Part shown: one piece after another, positions 22,464 to 33,900 of the stretch | Layout of the letters: every line of letters begins with the position of its first letter | How positions within the stretch are numbered: position 1 is the first letter of the stretch | DNA from: Cydia pomonella | Taxonomy: Eukaryota > Arthropoda > Insecta > Lepidoptera > Tortricidae | DNA: 64,000 nucleotides | Reading direction: 5' to 3' | Assembly (NCBI RefSeq): GCF_033807575.1 | Contig: NC_084728.1 | Location: 7,391,451 to 7,455,450 of the forward strand | Made by a program: the position numbers and the translations under genes | The notes under the pieces: generated by a model | Told to the model about the DNA's origin: nothing | Database searches by the model: none | What the model saw: only the letters and a program-made list of their open reading frames with translations

Positions 22464-25400
22464 TTATTGTCTTAGACAACGGCATTCCAAAAGTCTCCGC
22501 TGTAAACTCAATAATATACCAGCAATACTTTTAGTTTGCATATGCATTCGCCTACAGATTTGAAATAAAACAGGATCCGCCATTTTGGCCATCCAGTCAT
22601 CAACTTCGTCCTCTTGTGCGATGTCTTTTTGAAACATCAATTCTTTCCTGAGCATGTTTAGGAAATTGATAGGTGATGGTGTAGGGAAAGCTTGGCTCGC
22701 TTCGTAGGTTGATTCGGAGAGTATGTCGAGGAAGTCTCGTTGGCCTTCCATCGAGATGAACTTGTAACATAGGATGTTTAGTGGACGGAAGCCCCTGTAA
22801 ATGAAATGATGTCGTTATTATACTTGTGTCGGAGCCATAGCAATTCTGTATCCGTCAGAGATGTATCCATAAGATCTGTCAGACAGATCTGTCCGTAGAC
22901 ACATCTATGCCTCACTCCCGCTAATACGCACATTAAGAGAAATATCCACTACGGAAACATCTGTATTTTAAACTTAGCTGACATTATCTTTCTTTCGAGT
23001 CAGGGGCTTTTCTTATCCCAAAAACTGTGATACCATTGAATTATTATTACTACGTATAGAACCGGCACAGAGAACCAGTATTTTGCGCCATGAGTTGTTG
23101 TCGGCCGATAACAAACTATGAAAGCGGAGCGTAAATCTCTCGACCTAATCGTGTAAGCGCCATGAATCTCTCAACCTAATCGTGTAAGCGCCATGACTCT
23201 CGACCTAATCGTGTAAGCGCCATGAATCTCTCGACCTAATCGTGTAAGCGCCATGAATATCTCGACCTAATCGTGTAAGCGCCATGAATATCTCGACCTA
23301 ATCGTGTAAGCGCTATGAATATCTCGACCTAATCGTGTAAGCGCCATGAATCTCTCGACCTAATCGTGTAAGCGCCATGAATCTCTCGACCTAATCGTGT
23401 AAGCGCCATGAATATCTCGACCTAATCGTGTAAGCGCCATGAATATCTCGACCTAATCGTGTAAGCGCCATGAATATCTCGACCTAATCGTGTAAGCGCC
23501 ATGAATATCTCGACCTAATCGTGTAAGCGCCATGAATATCTCGACCTAATCGTGTAAGCGCCATGAATATCTCGACCTAATCGTGTAAGCGCCATGAATT
23601 TCACGGCGCTTACGACGATTTTGTCGCATGGTTCACTCCCCGCTCCCCTGGCCTACAGGTTGCGATTTTGACAATTTCATTGTTTGGTATGGCTTATAGC
23701 ATCTCTAATATGAAATAATAATAACTCAATGAAAAATGAAATCAAATGAAAAACATTTATTTCGAGTAACTATAGACCCATAATTTTTTTTTAGTATACT
23801 TACTTTCCTAATGTTAGTACTTAATTATTCTCGCGTTGTTGTATTGTGTTCAATGTGTGATACCTATATTTACAGTCTGATATGTCTGAATTAGAAACAG
23901 TAAATCATAAGTTCACAGGCACGGATTTAATGATATTACCGGTTTTATAGTATAGATCTAATGATCATATGTTAGATCACAGAATTACTTACATTTCTCT
24001 CGTAACGTTCTGGGTCTGAATAAGCAAGATGTCACTCGGAAGGCTTGTGAGTGCGGGAAGACTGGACGGTTCAAGTGCCTGAAAAAACAATAGCTTATGT
24101 AGTTAAATACCTTTTGAAAATATAGATAGGTGGGTGCCAAGTGCTGAGCACGATTAAGAAAACCAAAAAACCAAAAAATTTTAGGTAAGCCAAGAGACCC
24201 TTCACGGTACCACGGTACTTTCATCCTTTTATTATAGGGAGCGATTTTAATCCATAACTGTAAATTGGGTTAGCAATGCAGCTTGCACGCTGCAGAGCTT
24301 AAAGAACATTCTCAAAATTTCCGAGAATTTCTGGAAAATTTCATTAAAAAAGTCTCATGCAAGTTTCTAAGAAAGTTCCCGTTCAGATTAGGGATTACTC
24401 ACTGTCCTTGACCGCTGACTACTGTTTCATTGGATATTTTACGTCAATAATAGGGAGTATTACTGCAACATTCTGACGCCAGAGAGCAGAGGGCTTACCG
24501 CGAACCACGTTCGACGTATTGCCTCCCTGTCACCCTTACGTACGAATTTACAAGTGCGACAGAGAGGTAACACGTCGAACGTGGTTCGCAGTAGGCCCTC
24601 AGCAAACGTAGTGATTATATGCTCTTTGTTGGCGTCTATTTCGTATAAGTGACACAGAAATCGAAACTAACTGTAAGAAGCTTTGGCAATAAGCGTGCAG
24701 AAAGAAATACCAAGAACAATTTCATGGGACCTTTGCAATTTTAAACAGTAAACCGTAAGGTCATAGGCACGATAATGTTTACCAGTATAATAGGGTTGTT
24801 TCCATCTACAAATCTTAGGGCAGAATTGTATTCCAATAAATTCTTTTGGATTATAAGAACATGTTAAACTACTTTTAGGGGACCTGTAATGACCATATTT
24901 TTGTAAATATTGAATTTAAAATATCTTTTGGCACACGTCACGTGACCAAAGGCGAAACGTCTTTGAAGATTCTGATGACGTCACAACTCTCGGATTGACA
25001 CTGTTGACAGTTAGGCGATAAACAACAAATGACAAATGTCAGTTGACAGTTCGTATCTTCTACGTGTGTATGTAGTTATGTGTCAAACAGTAAACTGTGA
25101 CGTCACACAATTTTCAAAGAGCGTTTTGGGCGCGAAAGCATCTGTCAAAATATATTTTGTTAATTTAACATATTTAAAGCTTTTTTTAGTATAAAAGTTG
25201 AATTTTAGGGCGTTTCAAAAAATTGGAAACAACCCTATTCCCATTGAAAATTGTTAGATTGGATAGATGTATTCTAATGAAAATGGGATGATTTTAGGAA
25301 AAAAGTACCAATAACCAGATGTGAAAATGTCCATTTTTATAACACTTTGTATGACAACTGACACCGACTGACGCTTTGGTTGTTAACCACTCAATCAAGG

Positions 25401-28400
25401 CCCCAACGTTGTCCGTTCTAAATACAAAATTGAATACTCAAGCAGTAGCTATTTTGGCGGTTACACTGCTGTGTATGTTTGGGTAAAAATGTGTGTGTGT
25501 GGGGTTTTAGGGATGTGGACTGGTCGATTTTAATCATGTTATATAATCGATAAGCGCTACACAGCGGAACGGAATAGTGAATAATTGAAGCTTCGGTATC
25601 TTCACTATTAAAAATAAACATCATAGATATGCTAATGGATAATAAATATTTTAAATGGATAATGGATAATAAAATATCCATTCTTGCGGTAAACATAATT
25701 TAGTAGTTATATATGTATTGTAATTAAAAATTCGAACTTTCTCTACGATTCAAACTGTATCGTACTGATAACCACGATAAAGAATAAAAGCGTTTTATGA
25801 GAATTTTAGTTATAGTTAATCCTTTCAAGTAAAATTAAAATTGTAAGAAATGTCGATTATTTATCGACATGACTTTATCGACATGGCCACAGCAACCTGC
25901 ACTATTCCTGTTACTTTCGCACTTCCATACTTGTTAGAACGTGACAAGCATGGTGACAAATGATAATGAGCCTACAGTAGGGCTAAGATGGTCGGCTCTT
26001 TATCATTTGTCACCATGCCTGTCACGTTCTAACAAGTATGTAAGCGCGAAAGTGACGGACATAGTGACAAGTGATAAAAATGGAACCGTGCTGCCACCGC
26101 AGGTTACACATTGTTAATCGTACATAAATTCTGTGCTAACAATGCACGATGTAATATATATATATATTGTGTAATGAAATACAGTCAACAACCATATTGG
26201 ACTTACACCCTATTGTCCCTATTTTGCTTGTTTACTTATTCGTTGCTGTATGTTTTTATTTTATTTATAAAACAAAAGCCAAGGGGTTACGGTGGCAGCT
26301 GGCTTTCGCTTCATCTTTTGAATATCATATATCTATGCACTTAATCATGGAAAATTGGATATAGGTACCTCACTTATAAAAATCTTAGGTTTCCCTTGAA
26401 GAGTAGAAGGCTGGTTGGTAAGGAAATAGTTTAGCACATCCCACTCTTGCACGCAATTGTCTCTTTCTGTCGTATTTTCATCTGGACACGACAACGTCGC
26501 GACTGCGACTGCGCCAAAGTTTGAGAAATCTTGCTGGAAAACTGAAAACCGTAACGTAATCGTAAAGGAAATATTTGATAGAGGCCGTGCCACTGACAAA
26601 CAGCTGTGACGGCCCGGCCACGACTTCACGCGGCGGCGGCAGCGGAGAGCAGCGGCCATAGGTGGGAACGAAAGATCGGATCGCTGTGTCTCGCTCAAAC
26701 CTATGGTCGCCGCTCGCCGCTGCCGCCGCCGCGCGAAGAGTGGCCGGACCGTTACACTGCAATGGCGGACGGTTTAAATGTGTGCGTGTCGCGAATGCGA
26801 CACCTAGGCGGATTGAGTACATTTTCTCCAGTTTGGTACGAATACCTTTCTAGCTCAGTGATAAGGGTCAATTTATTATGGCTTAAAAAGTAAGTGCGAT
26901 CTCAACTTTAGGAACATGGATAAATATCGTATTTTATGAACGATAGCGTGATAATTGATTAACTTATCTATGAAAATTTATCCTGTCTCTTTTTTTCTTT
27001 CGATCGCTATAATTTTTGCAACATTCGACACGCATGGCCGGCGTAATATTTTTTTCTTCAAACGTAACTTATACATACTGTGCCTTAAACTGTTTTTTGA
27101 CAGGTCTTTACAGGCGGTTTGTTTACAAAGGGCCTACCGGGAAACGCGAAAATCTACATTTATTTGTCTGCCCCTTCATTGCTCAAATATGAGAGTTTCG
27201 ATTTTCTTGTTTTACATTAGACCCTCAGATTGTGATGGATGGTGCTAGTGGCGCCCCCTACGCTGAGTTTCGCGTAATATTCCGTATATACTGCAGTGAC
27301 GTCTCAATCCGACTGACGGCAGATTGGTGGATGAGGCCTTAGAGATAACTGTCAATGTGTGTCACGCGTAAATACTAGGGAATTGGCGGATGATAGAATC
27401 CTAGTTGTGTTTTAGTGGAAACACGTCCTTAGTATTCTAGCTCCATGACCGTATTTGTTTAATACCACACCACTTTCGACGACCGATTTGACCTAGTGGG
27501 TAGTGACCCTGCCTACGAAGCTAATGGTCCCGGGTTCAAATCCTGGTAAGGGCATTTGTTCGTGTGATGAGCATGGATATTTGTTCCTGAGTCATGGGTG
27601 TTTTCTATGTATTTAAGTATTTATTAATATTTATATATTATATATATCGTTGTCTAAGTACCTTCAACACAAGCCTTATTGAGCTTACTGCTGTGGTACT
27701 TAGTCAATTTGTGTAACAATGTCCTATAATATTTATTTATTTATTTATTATTTATTTATACACCAACCACTATAATATTTCTGCCTGTGAAGCCGATGGT
27801 CCTGGGTTCAAATCCCGGTAAGGGCATTTATTTGTGCGACGAACACAGATACCTATTTATTGGATGACACGAACTAAGTATACCTCAGTCATTGGCGTCT
27901 TTTTAAGTGTCGTAAATCGACATATGTAAACATGCAGACAGAAAATACCGAGAAATATTCTCTATATTTCATGGAAACTTTGCAATTTTCAAAATAAATA
28001 AAGAAATATAGCACATAAAGGGCTCTTAAACCATTAATCCGTTACATAATAAAATAAAATAAATAATAATAAATATTATAGGACATTATTACACAAATTG
28101 ACTAAGTCCCACAGTAAGCTCAATAAGGCTTGTGTTGTAGGTACCTAGACAACGATATATATAATATATTATAATTATAAATACTTAAATACATAGAAAC
28201 ACCCATGACTCAGAAACAAATATCCGTGTTCATCACACAAATATATGCTCTTACCAGGATTTGAACCCGGGACCATCGGCTTCATAGGCAGGGTCACTAC
28301 CCACTAGGCCAGACCGGTCGTCAAAGACAAAAAATAATTGTATTTGAAACGAGATACAAGAGTGAACTTACACTGGTCAATTTTATGCCAAATCTCGTCT

Positions 28401-29468
28401 GAGCTACTATGTTCAGTTTCTATGGCATTTAACTGAAATCTGTGGTTTTGAAACGCGTGTAAGAAATATAATGTCATTTCGACATCTGCGTCGCTGTTGT
28501 TTATAACTAAGATTGCGTTTTTTTCGAATCTGAAACAAAAAAATATATATCACGGGTCAGATGCAGCAGACAGTAATATTGGACACATCACACAGCACGT
28601 ATAGTAATTATGTCGGTTCTTCAAAATTCAATTTTATTTCCTGCAAGTGGGCTTCAAGGGATCTTTTACAAGTCAATACAATATTTATAGTGACATCATA
28701 TAGTGACATGAAAAATAAATAACAACATTTAAAAATACAACAGTCAGTACCTGGGTAAACATTACATTAAAATAAATAATTACATAATACAATACAACAG
28801 AGATCGAACCATAGAGACTTGGTTAAAAATACACTAATTAAAGCAAAAAATATCACTTTTCTAATCCGCAAAAAGATAACGTGCTAGTCAATCAGTGCTA
28901 ACCCGTTATATTTACTTGCGTATGTTTACATGCAATTAATTACGCACCAATTGTAACTTACTTACGCAAATAAATATAACGAGAAATTCAGTTTTCGGAC
29001 TTCAGACGGTGTCATCTCCGGCATCTCCTGAGGATGCCTCGTAGAGACGCGAAACACGTGTCAAGTTTTGTACTTTAGGTCGTGGGTTATTATATTTATT
29101 TGCGTATTTATTGTTGCGGTGGGAGGGTGGGACATTAATTGCATGTAAAAATACGCAAGTAAGTATAACGGGTTAGCACTGATTGACTAGCACGTTATCC
29201 TTTCGCGAATTAGCAAAGTAATATTTTTTGCTTCAACAGATTATGATCAAACTCACCTGTCAAGCTCATACGTATATCTAGCCCTCGTACTAATTTGTAC
29301 GACAGGCTCATCATCATCATCATCTGCCACCTCGTGTTGGACGCTGCTGCCACTATAGTACACGGCACTGTGCTCTTCTAAACTCGGACCTTCATTTTTG
29401 TAAGTCGGTTGGTCAAATGGCAGTGCGATTTGCACTATACCTTCAAGCTTGGTGTTGTTTGGAGGCAT
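22464..29468 (-). CDS. Caspase-like pseudoenzyme, gene 3 of tandem cluster (5 exons, 319 aa, altered C-terminus)
   Basis: Coding exons on the minus strand are 29468-29257, 28529-28372, 26541-26369, 24078-23993 and 22794-22464 (960 bp, phases 2, 1, 0, 2). The protein is very close to gene 2: AILVINNSDADVEM, FGAVAVATLSCPDE, KPKIFISE, LPSDILLIQ, GFRPLNILCYKF, MLRKELMF and EDEVDDW. It lacks the same catalytic motifs. After QTKS a single-base deletion relative to gene 2 (near 22510) shifts the frame, so the last 20 or so residues are unrelated and end at a new TAA. A HINE-like element (21769-22456) sits 7 bp past that stop, in the T-tract that encodes the terminal lysines in gene 2. Intron 4 holds a 15-copy minisatellite. 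The frame up to the shift is intact, so a slightly altered protein may still be made; recent loss of constraint is the alternative. Confidence 0.85.
23133..23599. repeat. 31-bp minisatellite, about 15 units, intron 4 of gene 3
   Basis: Unit 'ctcgacctaatcgtgtaagc' plus 'gccatgaatat', highly uniform. The paralogous site in gene 2 (31550-31585) has one unit. Confidence 0.92.
24490..24599. mobile_element. Palindromic MITE, 'agggcctaccgcgaacca' family
   Basis: Arms 'agggcttaccgcgaaccacg' / 'cgtggttcgcagtaggccct'; CAG on both flanks. Second copy at 34421-34530. Confidence 0.75.
24789..25239. mobile_element. MITE, 'aatagggttgtttcca' family, 451 bp
   Basis: Short inverted ends AATAGGGTTGTTTCCA / TTGGAAACAACCCTATT. 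Near-identical copy at 49111-49593. Confidence 0.75.
25240..25909. other. Intron 3 of gene 3, no named element
   Basis: 'aggaaaaaagtaccaataac' near 25295 aligns with 33590 in gene 2, so part is ancestral intron; a GT-rich patch lies near 25490. Confidence 0.5.
25910..26056. mobile_element. Palindromic MITE in intron 3 of gene 3
   Basis: 'cttgttagaacgtgacaagc' faces 'gcctgtcacgttctaacaag'; arms at least 60 bp, possibly extending to 25885-26105. Confidence 0.7.
26614..26747. mobile_element. GC-rich palindromic MITE in intron 2 of gene 3
   Basis: 'cggcggcggcagcggagagc' pairs with 'gctcgccgctgccgccgccg'. The overlapping ORFs on both strands come from the palindrome. Confidence 0.7.
27108..27300 (+). 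mobile_element. MITE, 'gcgtagggggcgccacta' family
   Basis: 'ggcggtttgtttacaaaggg' to 'agtggcgccccctacgctga'; opposite orientation to 8718-8880. Confidence 0.65.
27473..27759 (+). mobile_element. tRNA-derived SINE with empty-site proof
   Basis: Target duplication ACACCA (27467-27472, 27760-27765). Gene 2 has the unoccupied site 'taataccacaccaaccacta' at 33896, so the insertion followed the gene 2/gene 3 duplication. Confidence 0.9.
27781..27990 (+). mobile_element. Older SINE fragment and flanking repeat, shared by genes 2 and 3
   Basis: 'gggttcaaatcccggtaagg' matches 33946 in gene 2, so this fragment predates the duplication. It runs into 'gacacgaactaagtatacct' and 'attggcgtctttttaagtgt', which supply an empty site for 44537. 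Confidence 0.65.
28045..28320 (-). mobile_element. tRNA-derived SINE in intron 2 of gene 3
   Basis: Minus-strand copy of the 5552 family, absent from the matching part of gene 2 intron 2 (45905-45950). Target duplication not clear. Confidence 0.8.
28625..28795 (-). mobile_element. LINE 3' end, (GAATTTT) family
   Basis: 'ttacaagtcaatacaatatt' and 'acctgggtaaacattacatt' match 9430-9570. Confidence 0.65.
28845..29240. mobile_element. MITE, 'acgtgctagtcaatcagtgc' family, intron 1 of gene 3
   Basis: Long inverted arms ('cgtgctagtcaatcagtgct' / 'agcactgattgactagcacg'). Partial copies occupy intron 1 of gene 2 (46925-47189) and gene 1 (62065-62285), so it probably predates both duplications. Confidence 0.72.
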
Positions 29469-29647
29469 TTTTGTCTAATGAACAATTGTTCAAACCAAAC
29501 AAAGAAATACTACGAAAAATTAATAACAAACTAATTCACATATTACGACTAATTTGAACTGACAAGTGTGTAAAAGGTAATATTGTAAATGTTTTCAACT
29601 TTTGTGAAGACAACGTTTAAACATTGATATATGTGAAGACAATAACT

Positions 29648-29677
29648 GGAATGAGTAATCGTTATCTCTTACCAATT
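29648..29677 (-). promoter_or_regulatory. Conserved upstream block of gene 3 (degenerate GATA-like)
   Basis: About 180-210 bp upstream of the gene 3 ATG. On the coding strand it reads ATTGGTAAGAGATAACGATT followed by ACTCATTCC. It aligns with the gene 1 and 2 blocks but has TGGTAA instead of TGATAA; an AGATAA follows 4 bp on. Confidence 0.42.
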
Positions 29678-29756
29678 TGCGATAGCATGGATAACATTTT
29701 GATAAAGACTAAATGCTAAAGGCTGATTCACATAGATTCCTGAATATTTCCATTCC

Positions 29757-29865
29757 GTTAGTTATAAACAGTAGCAACGCAGATGCGGAAATGATAATGT
29801 ATTTTTCACACACCTTCAAAACAACAGATTTGAGGAAATAGCCATAGAATGTGAACACCAGAACG
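29757..29865 (+). pseudogene. Inverted relic of caspase-like exon 2
   Basis: On the plus strand, opposite to the three genes, this stretch reads LVINSSNADAEM, YFSHTFK and then, one frame over, RFEEIAIE, matching exon 2 of genes 2 and 3 (LVINNSDADVEM, YFLHAF, RFQL.AIE). A one-base deletion near 29816 breaks the frame and gives an in-frame TAG. No matching inverted exon 1, 3, 4 or 5 is visible nearby. It lies about 290 bp upstream of gene 3's start codon, so it is a leftover of a rearranged fourth copy. Confidence 0.78.
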
Positions 29866-30180
29866 CTGGCAGCGTAACGGGACCGCGACGCTTTCATATT
29901 GTTCCATACTAGGCTCTGTATCTTTAGGTATTGAAATAAAAGTAAACGAACAATTTGTAAATGTTCTGGTAGTTATAACATTTATTGGTTAACCAACCAA
30001 ATACAATACCTCCTTGATCTGTCACTGAACGACCTGATTTTAACCTACATTATTTGATCATGTAATATTTTCATCTACCCTCAACTGGCTTAAGGAGCCA
30101 TTTGAGGGTAGATTTTGCTTACATTTATTTAAATGACTAAAGATACAGAGCATAGCAATGTGGCAAAACTAATTTTCATA
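29866..30180. other. Spacer between genes 2 and 3
   Basis: Holds 'ctctgtatctttag' (29914) and its complement (30133), possible ends of a 240-bp MITE, and a hairpin at 30073-30113 ('atctaccctcaactggct' / 'agccatttgagggtagat'). Confidence 0.45.
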
Positions 30181-30544
30181 AATTGCAAAATTCTCATGAA
30201 ATGTTCTCGGTTCTTTTTCTGCACGTTTATTCCCAAACCTTCTTACAGTTAGTTTCAATTTCTATGACACCTGAAATAGAAGCCAATGGGTGGCTTAAAT
30301 GTTAAATTAAACAGTCGTCAACAAGACCGGGAACTTTCTATGTGGAAACTATTTAAAATAGGTTCTAACTTATAACTTCCGAAAACCGCGTGAATATGAA
30401 AATCATTCATGAATGAAAATCGTGTTGGTTTAAATCATTATACGAAAATCATTATTCTAGAGTTACCTACGGCGGTTATTATATTTTAGAATATACTGTT
30501 ACAAAAGCATAAAAATAAGTTTTTGGCAAAAATTTCATTTTTGG

Positions 30545-30835
30545 TACAAGCTTTTATCGCTGACTGTACTTTTCTTTCCACAGGCAACTAATACTCATCA
30601 AGCAAATTATAAAAACCCCAAACACAATTAGGTTGCGTTGTTTTATCACAGAGTTCCTATGTCCACCTCTTGTCTCCATCATCAGATCAGCTCGATGGTA
30701 CCATAATATTGCAGTGTCACCCGACTTACATATGTATGCAAATTTTCAGCTCAATCGGAAACCGGGAAGTGGATCAAATTTAACTTGCAAGATTTGATTA
30801 CAAACAGACAACGGTCAGGTGAAAGTAAATAAAAG
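30545..30835 (-). mobile_element. Interspersed repeat, 'ctccatcatcagatcagctc' family
   Basis: 'gtctccatcatcagatcagc' and 'cagctcaatcggaaaccggg' are found reversed at 35205-35500 ('gctgatctgatgatggagac'). Confidence 0.55.
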
Positions 30836-30918
30836 CTTGTAATAATACTCAATTATTTGTTAATTCTGAATTTAATATTTCTAATAACACTTGACATCAT
30901 TCCGGTTTTGGTTGCATT

Positions 30919-30924
30919 TTTAAT
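30919..30924 (-). terminator. Candidate poly(A) signal of gene 2 (ATTAAA)
   Basis: On the coding strand ATTAAA lies 54 bp past the TAG stop. It is the only near-consensus signal seen close by; another ATTAAA lies near 30868. Weak evidence. Confidence 0.25.
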
Positions 30925-30977
30925 ATTTGGCAGGCAATCTAGTACATGTGGTGCAAAGATGCCAGTCATGCTTGCAA

Positions 30978-33900
30978 CTATGGGCAGCCTTTTTTTTTAT
31001 CATTGTATTCAACAACCGAATTCCGAATTTCTTCCGCTGTCAACTCAATATTCTCACCAGCAGCACTTTTAGTTTGCATAAACATTCGCCAACAGATCTG
31101 AAATAAAACAGGATCCGCCATTTTGGCCATCCAGTCATCAACTTCGTCCTCTTGTGCGATGTCTTTTTGAAACATCAATTCTTTCGTGAGCATGTTTAGG
31201 AAATTAATAGGTGATGGTGTAGGGAAAGCTTGGCTCGCTTCGTAGTTTAGTTCAGAGAGTATCTCGAGGAAGTCTCGTTGACCTTCCATCGAGATGAACT
31301 TGTAACACAGGAGATTTAGTGGACGGAAGCCCCTGTAAATGAAATGTTTTCTTTATTATATTTGTGTCGGAGCCATAGCAAAATAAATAGCTACTACAGA
31401 AACATCTGTACTTTTAAACCTAGCTGACATTATCTTTCTTTCGAGTCAGGGGCTTTTCTTATCCCACCAAACTGGCGGTGATACCATTAAACTATTATTA
31501 CTATGAGTTGTTGCCAGCCGACAACAAACTATGGAAGCGGAGCGTGATTCTCGCGACGTAAATGCGTAAGCGCCATGAATTTCCCAGCGCTTACGACGAT
31601 CTGCGTAGCGTTAGGACTTCGGGATACTCACGCTGCCGTCTGTGGTGATATACCAAGTAGCTGTCTATGTGCGGTGCCAGTGCTATCTTAAATACGCGAG
31701 AGGAGCTGACGTCCACGGTCGTAACTTGCGGAATGCCCACAGACTATTGGGTGTTAAGCATTTTTAAGCATGATAGCCAATAAGTTTGATTGTCCTCTTA
31801 TGTGCAAAATGAGCCAGAGGACTAAATCACTTTTATTAATTTATTATTAGCGTTAGTAAACTAACATGTAGATTAAGTTCAAAACTAACAATTATGTGGA
31901 CCATTATGTTGTCTATAATAAATAAATAATAATAATAATAATAGGTTAGCCAAGTCAGCGAAACTAACCCACGTGATGGGGCCGATTGTGTACAACAGAC
32001 TGCCGGGTCATGCCACGAAAGCGCCATCATTAATAAGCTTTAAAACACGACTCAAGAGATATTTATCGAGTACGAAAGTACAGGCGCGGATACAAGGGGG
32101 GGGGCATAGGGGCAATGGCCCCCCCCTAAAACCCTGGCTCTCACATTACTAAATTGAGTAACATTTTTTTTACCTTATTTTCTGTGCAAAAATATATGAT
32201 TTTCTCAAAATGGCCCCCCCCTAAGCCAAATCTTGTATCCGCGCCTGCGAAAGTAAGTAGTACCTAAACTTAAATTTTCAATTTATATTATTAATGTAAT
32301 CTACCTTTGTAAAATGATACAAATCATGTTTGGTAATTATTTTTTAGTTAATTATCCTGTGGCATATAAGATGAACTATTACGAATAAAGACATGATATG
32401 ATATGATATGATACGGAAGAGTGATAGAGAGAGATGACATACGCTACGGAGAGTTAACGATTTTCACGTTGGCTACACGGCCTGGTCGTGGTCGGATGGT
32501 TTTTTTTTATTCTATAAAATATCTTAGGTGTGGCTTCCCTATATGAAGTAATAAATAACTCAATATGTGATATCTACATTTACAATTTGATATGATTGAA
32601 TTTGAAACAGTAAATCATAAGTTCACAGGCCCAAGTTTAGCGGGTGGTAGCCGAGTGGATATGACGTCCGACTTTCAATCCGGAGGTTGTGGGTTCAAAT
32701 CCTGGCTCGTACCAATGAGTTTTTCGGAACTTATGTACGAAATGTCATTTGATATTTACCACTAGCTTTTTCGGTTCAGGAAAACATCGTGAGGAAACCT
32801 GCATACATCTACGAAGATATTCAAAGGTGTATGTGAAGTCCCCAATCCGCATTGGGCTAGCGTGGGCCCTCTTGTACATGAGAGGAGGCCTGTGCCCAGC
32901 AGTGGGACGTAAGTATATAGGCTGAATTATTATTATTTGTATGTCTCTTACAAATTCTCGGGACCATGGGGTCCCGGGCATTTGGAAGGCGTGCGTAGGG
33001 CCGAAGCCAACACGTAGAGGCCCCTTGTAATAAGACAATTTACTCTAAAAAGTTTTATAGTATAGATCTCATGATCATGGGTACAGTTGTTAAATCACAG
33101 AATTACTTACTTACTAATCCAGGTGGAGTGGTCTGCTGACATGGCCGGGAAATTCACTGTTATCACTGACCCGACACAAAAATTAAAAGGGTTCGACTCC
33201 CCCGCAAACTTTAGTGTCGCCTGAACAGATTGAGGACGGGGCATGGCTTTTGCAACTCTCTTACTTACAAATGAGGCTGGAAGGTTTCTTCTATCTGGAG
33301 GGCGGCGAGGAAGAGCAGACAACTGAACATATATCATCCGGCGCTGCCCCTTCACTCTTATACTGGACCAGCTGAAGATTTGGTCTCCGTCACTCCTGAC
33401 CTGATTACCTGGCTTAACAACCTTAAGGCAATACTTTGATAGTCCTTCAACTGTGCATGCCATACGATTAATAACTTACTTCTCTCTGGTAACGCTTTGG
33501 GTCTGTATAAGCACGATGTCACTTGGAAGCCTTGTGACTGCGGGAAGACTAGACGGTTCAAGTGCCTGAAAAAACTGAAACTTTAGGAAAAAAGTACCAA
33601 TAACCAGAGGTCAATTTTTATGACACTTTATTTTACAACTGACACCGACTGACGTTTTGGTTGTTAACCAGTCAATTATGGATAATTGGCTATAAGTACC
33701 TCACTTATAAAAATCTTCGGTTTCTCCTGAAGAGTAGAAGGCTGGTTGCTAAGGAAATAGTTCAGCACATCCCACTCTTGCACGCAGTTTTCTCTTTCTG
33801 TCGTATTTTCATCTGGACACGACAACGTCGCGACAGCGACTGCGCCAAAGGTTGAGAAATCTTGCTGGAAAACTGAAAACCGTAATATTTGTTTAATACC

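Noticed and set aside
26478..26893. Several overlapping ORFs of 63-117 codons on both strands
   Set aside because: Apart from exon 3 of gene 3 they arise from the GC-rich palindrome at 26614-26747.
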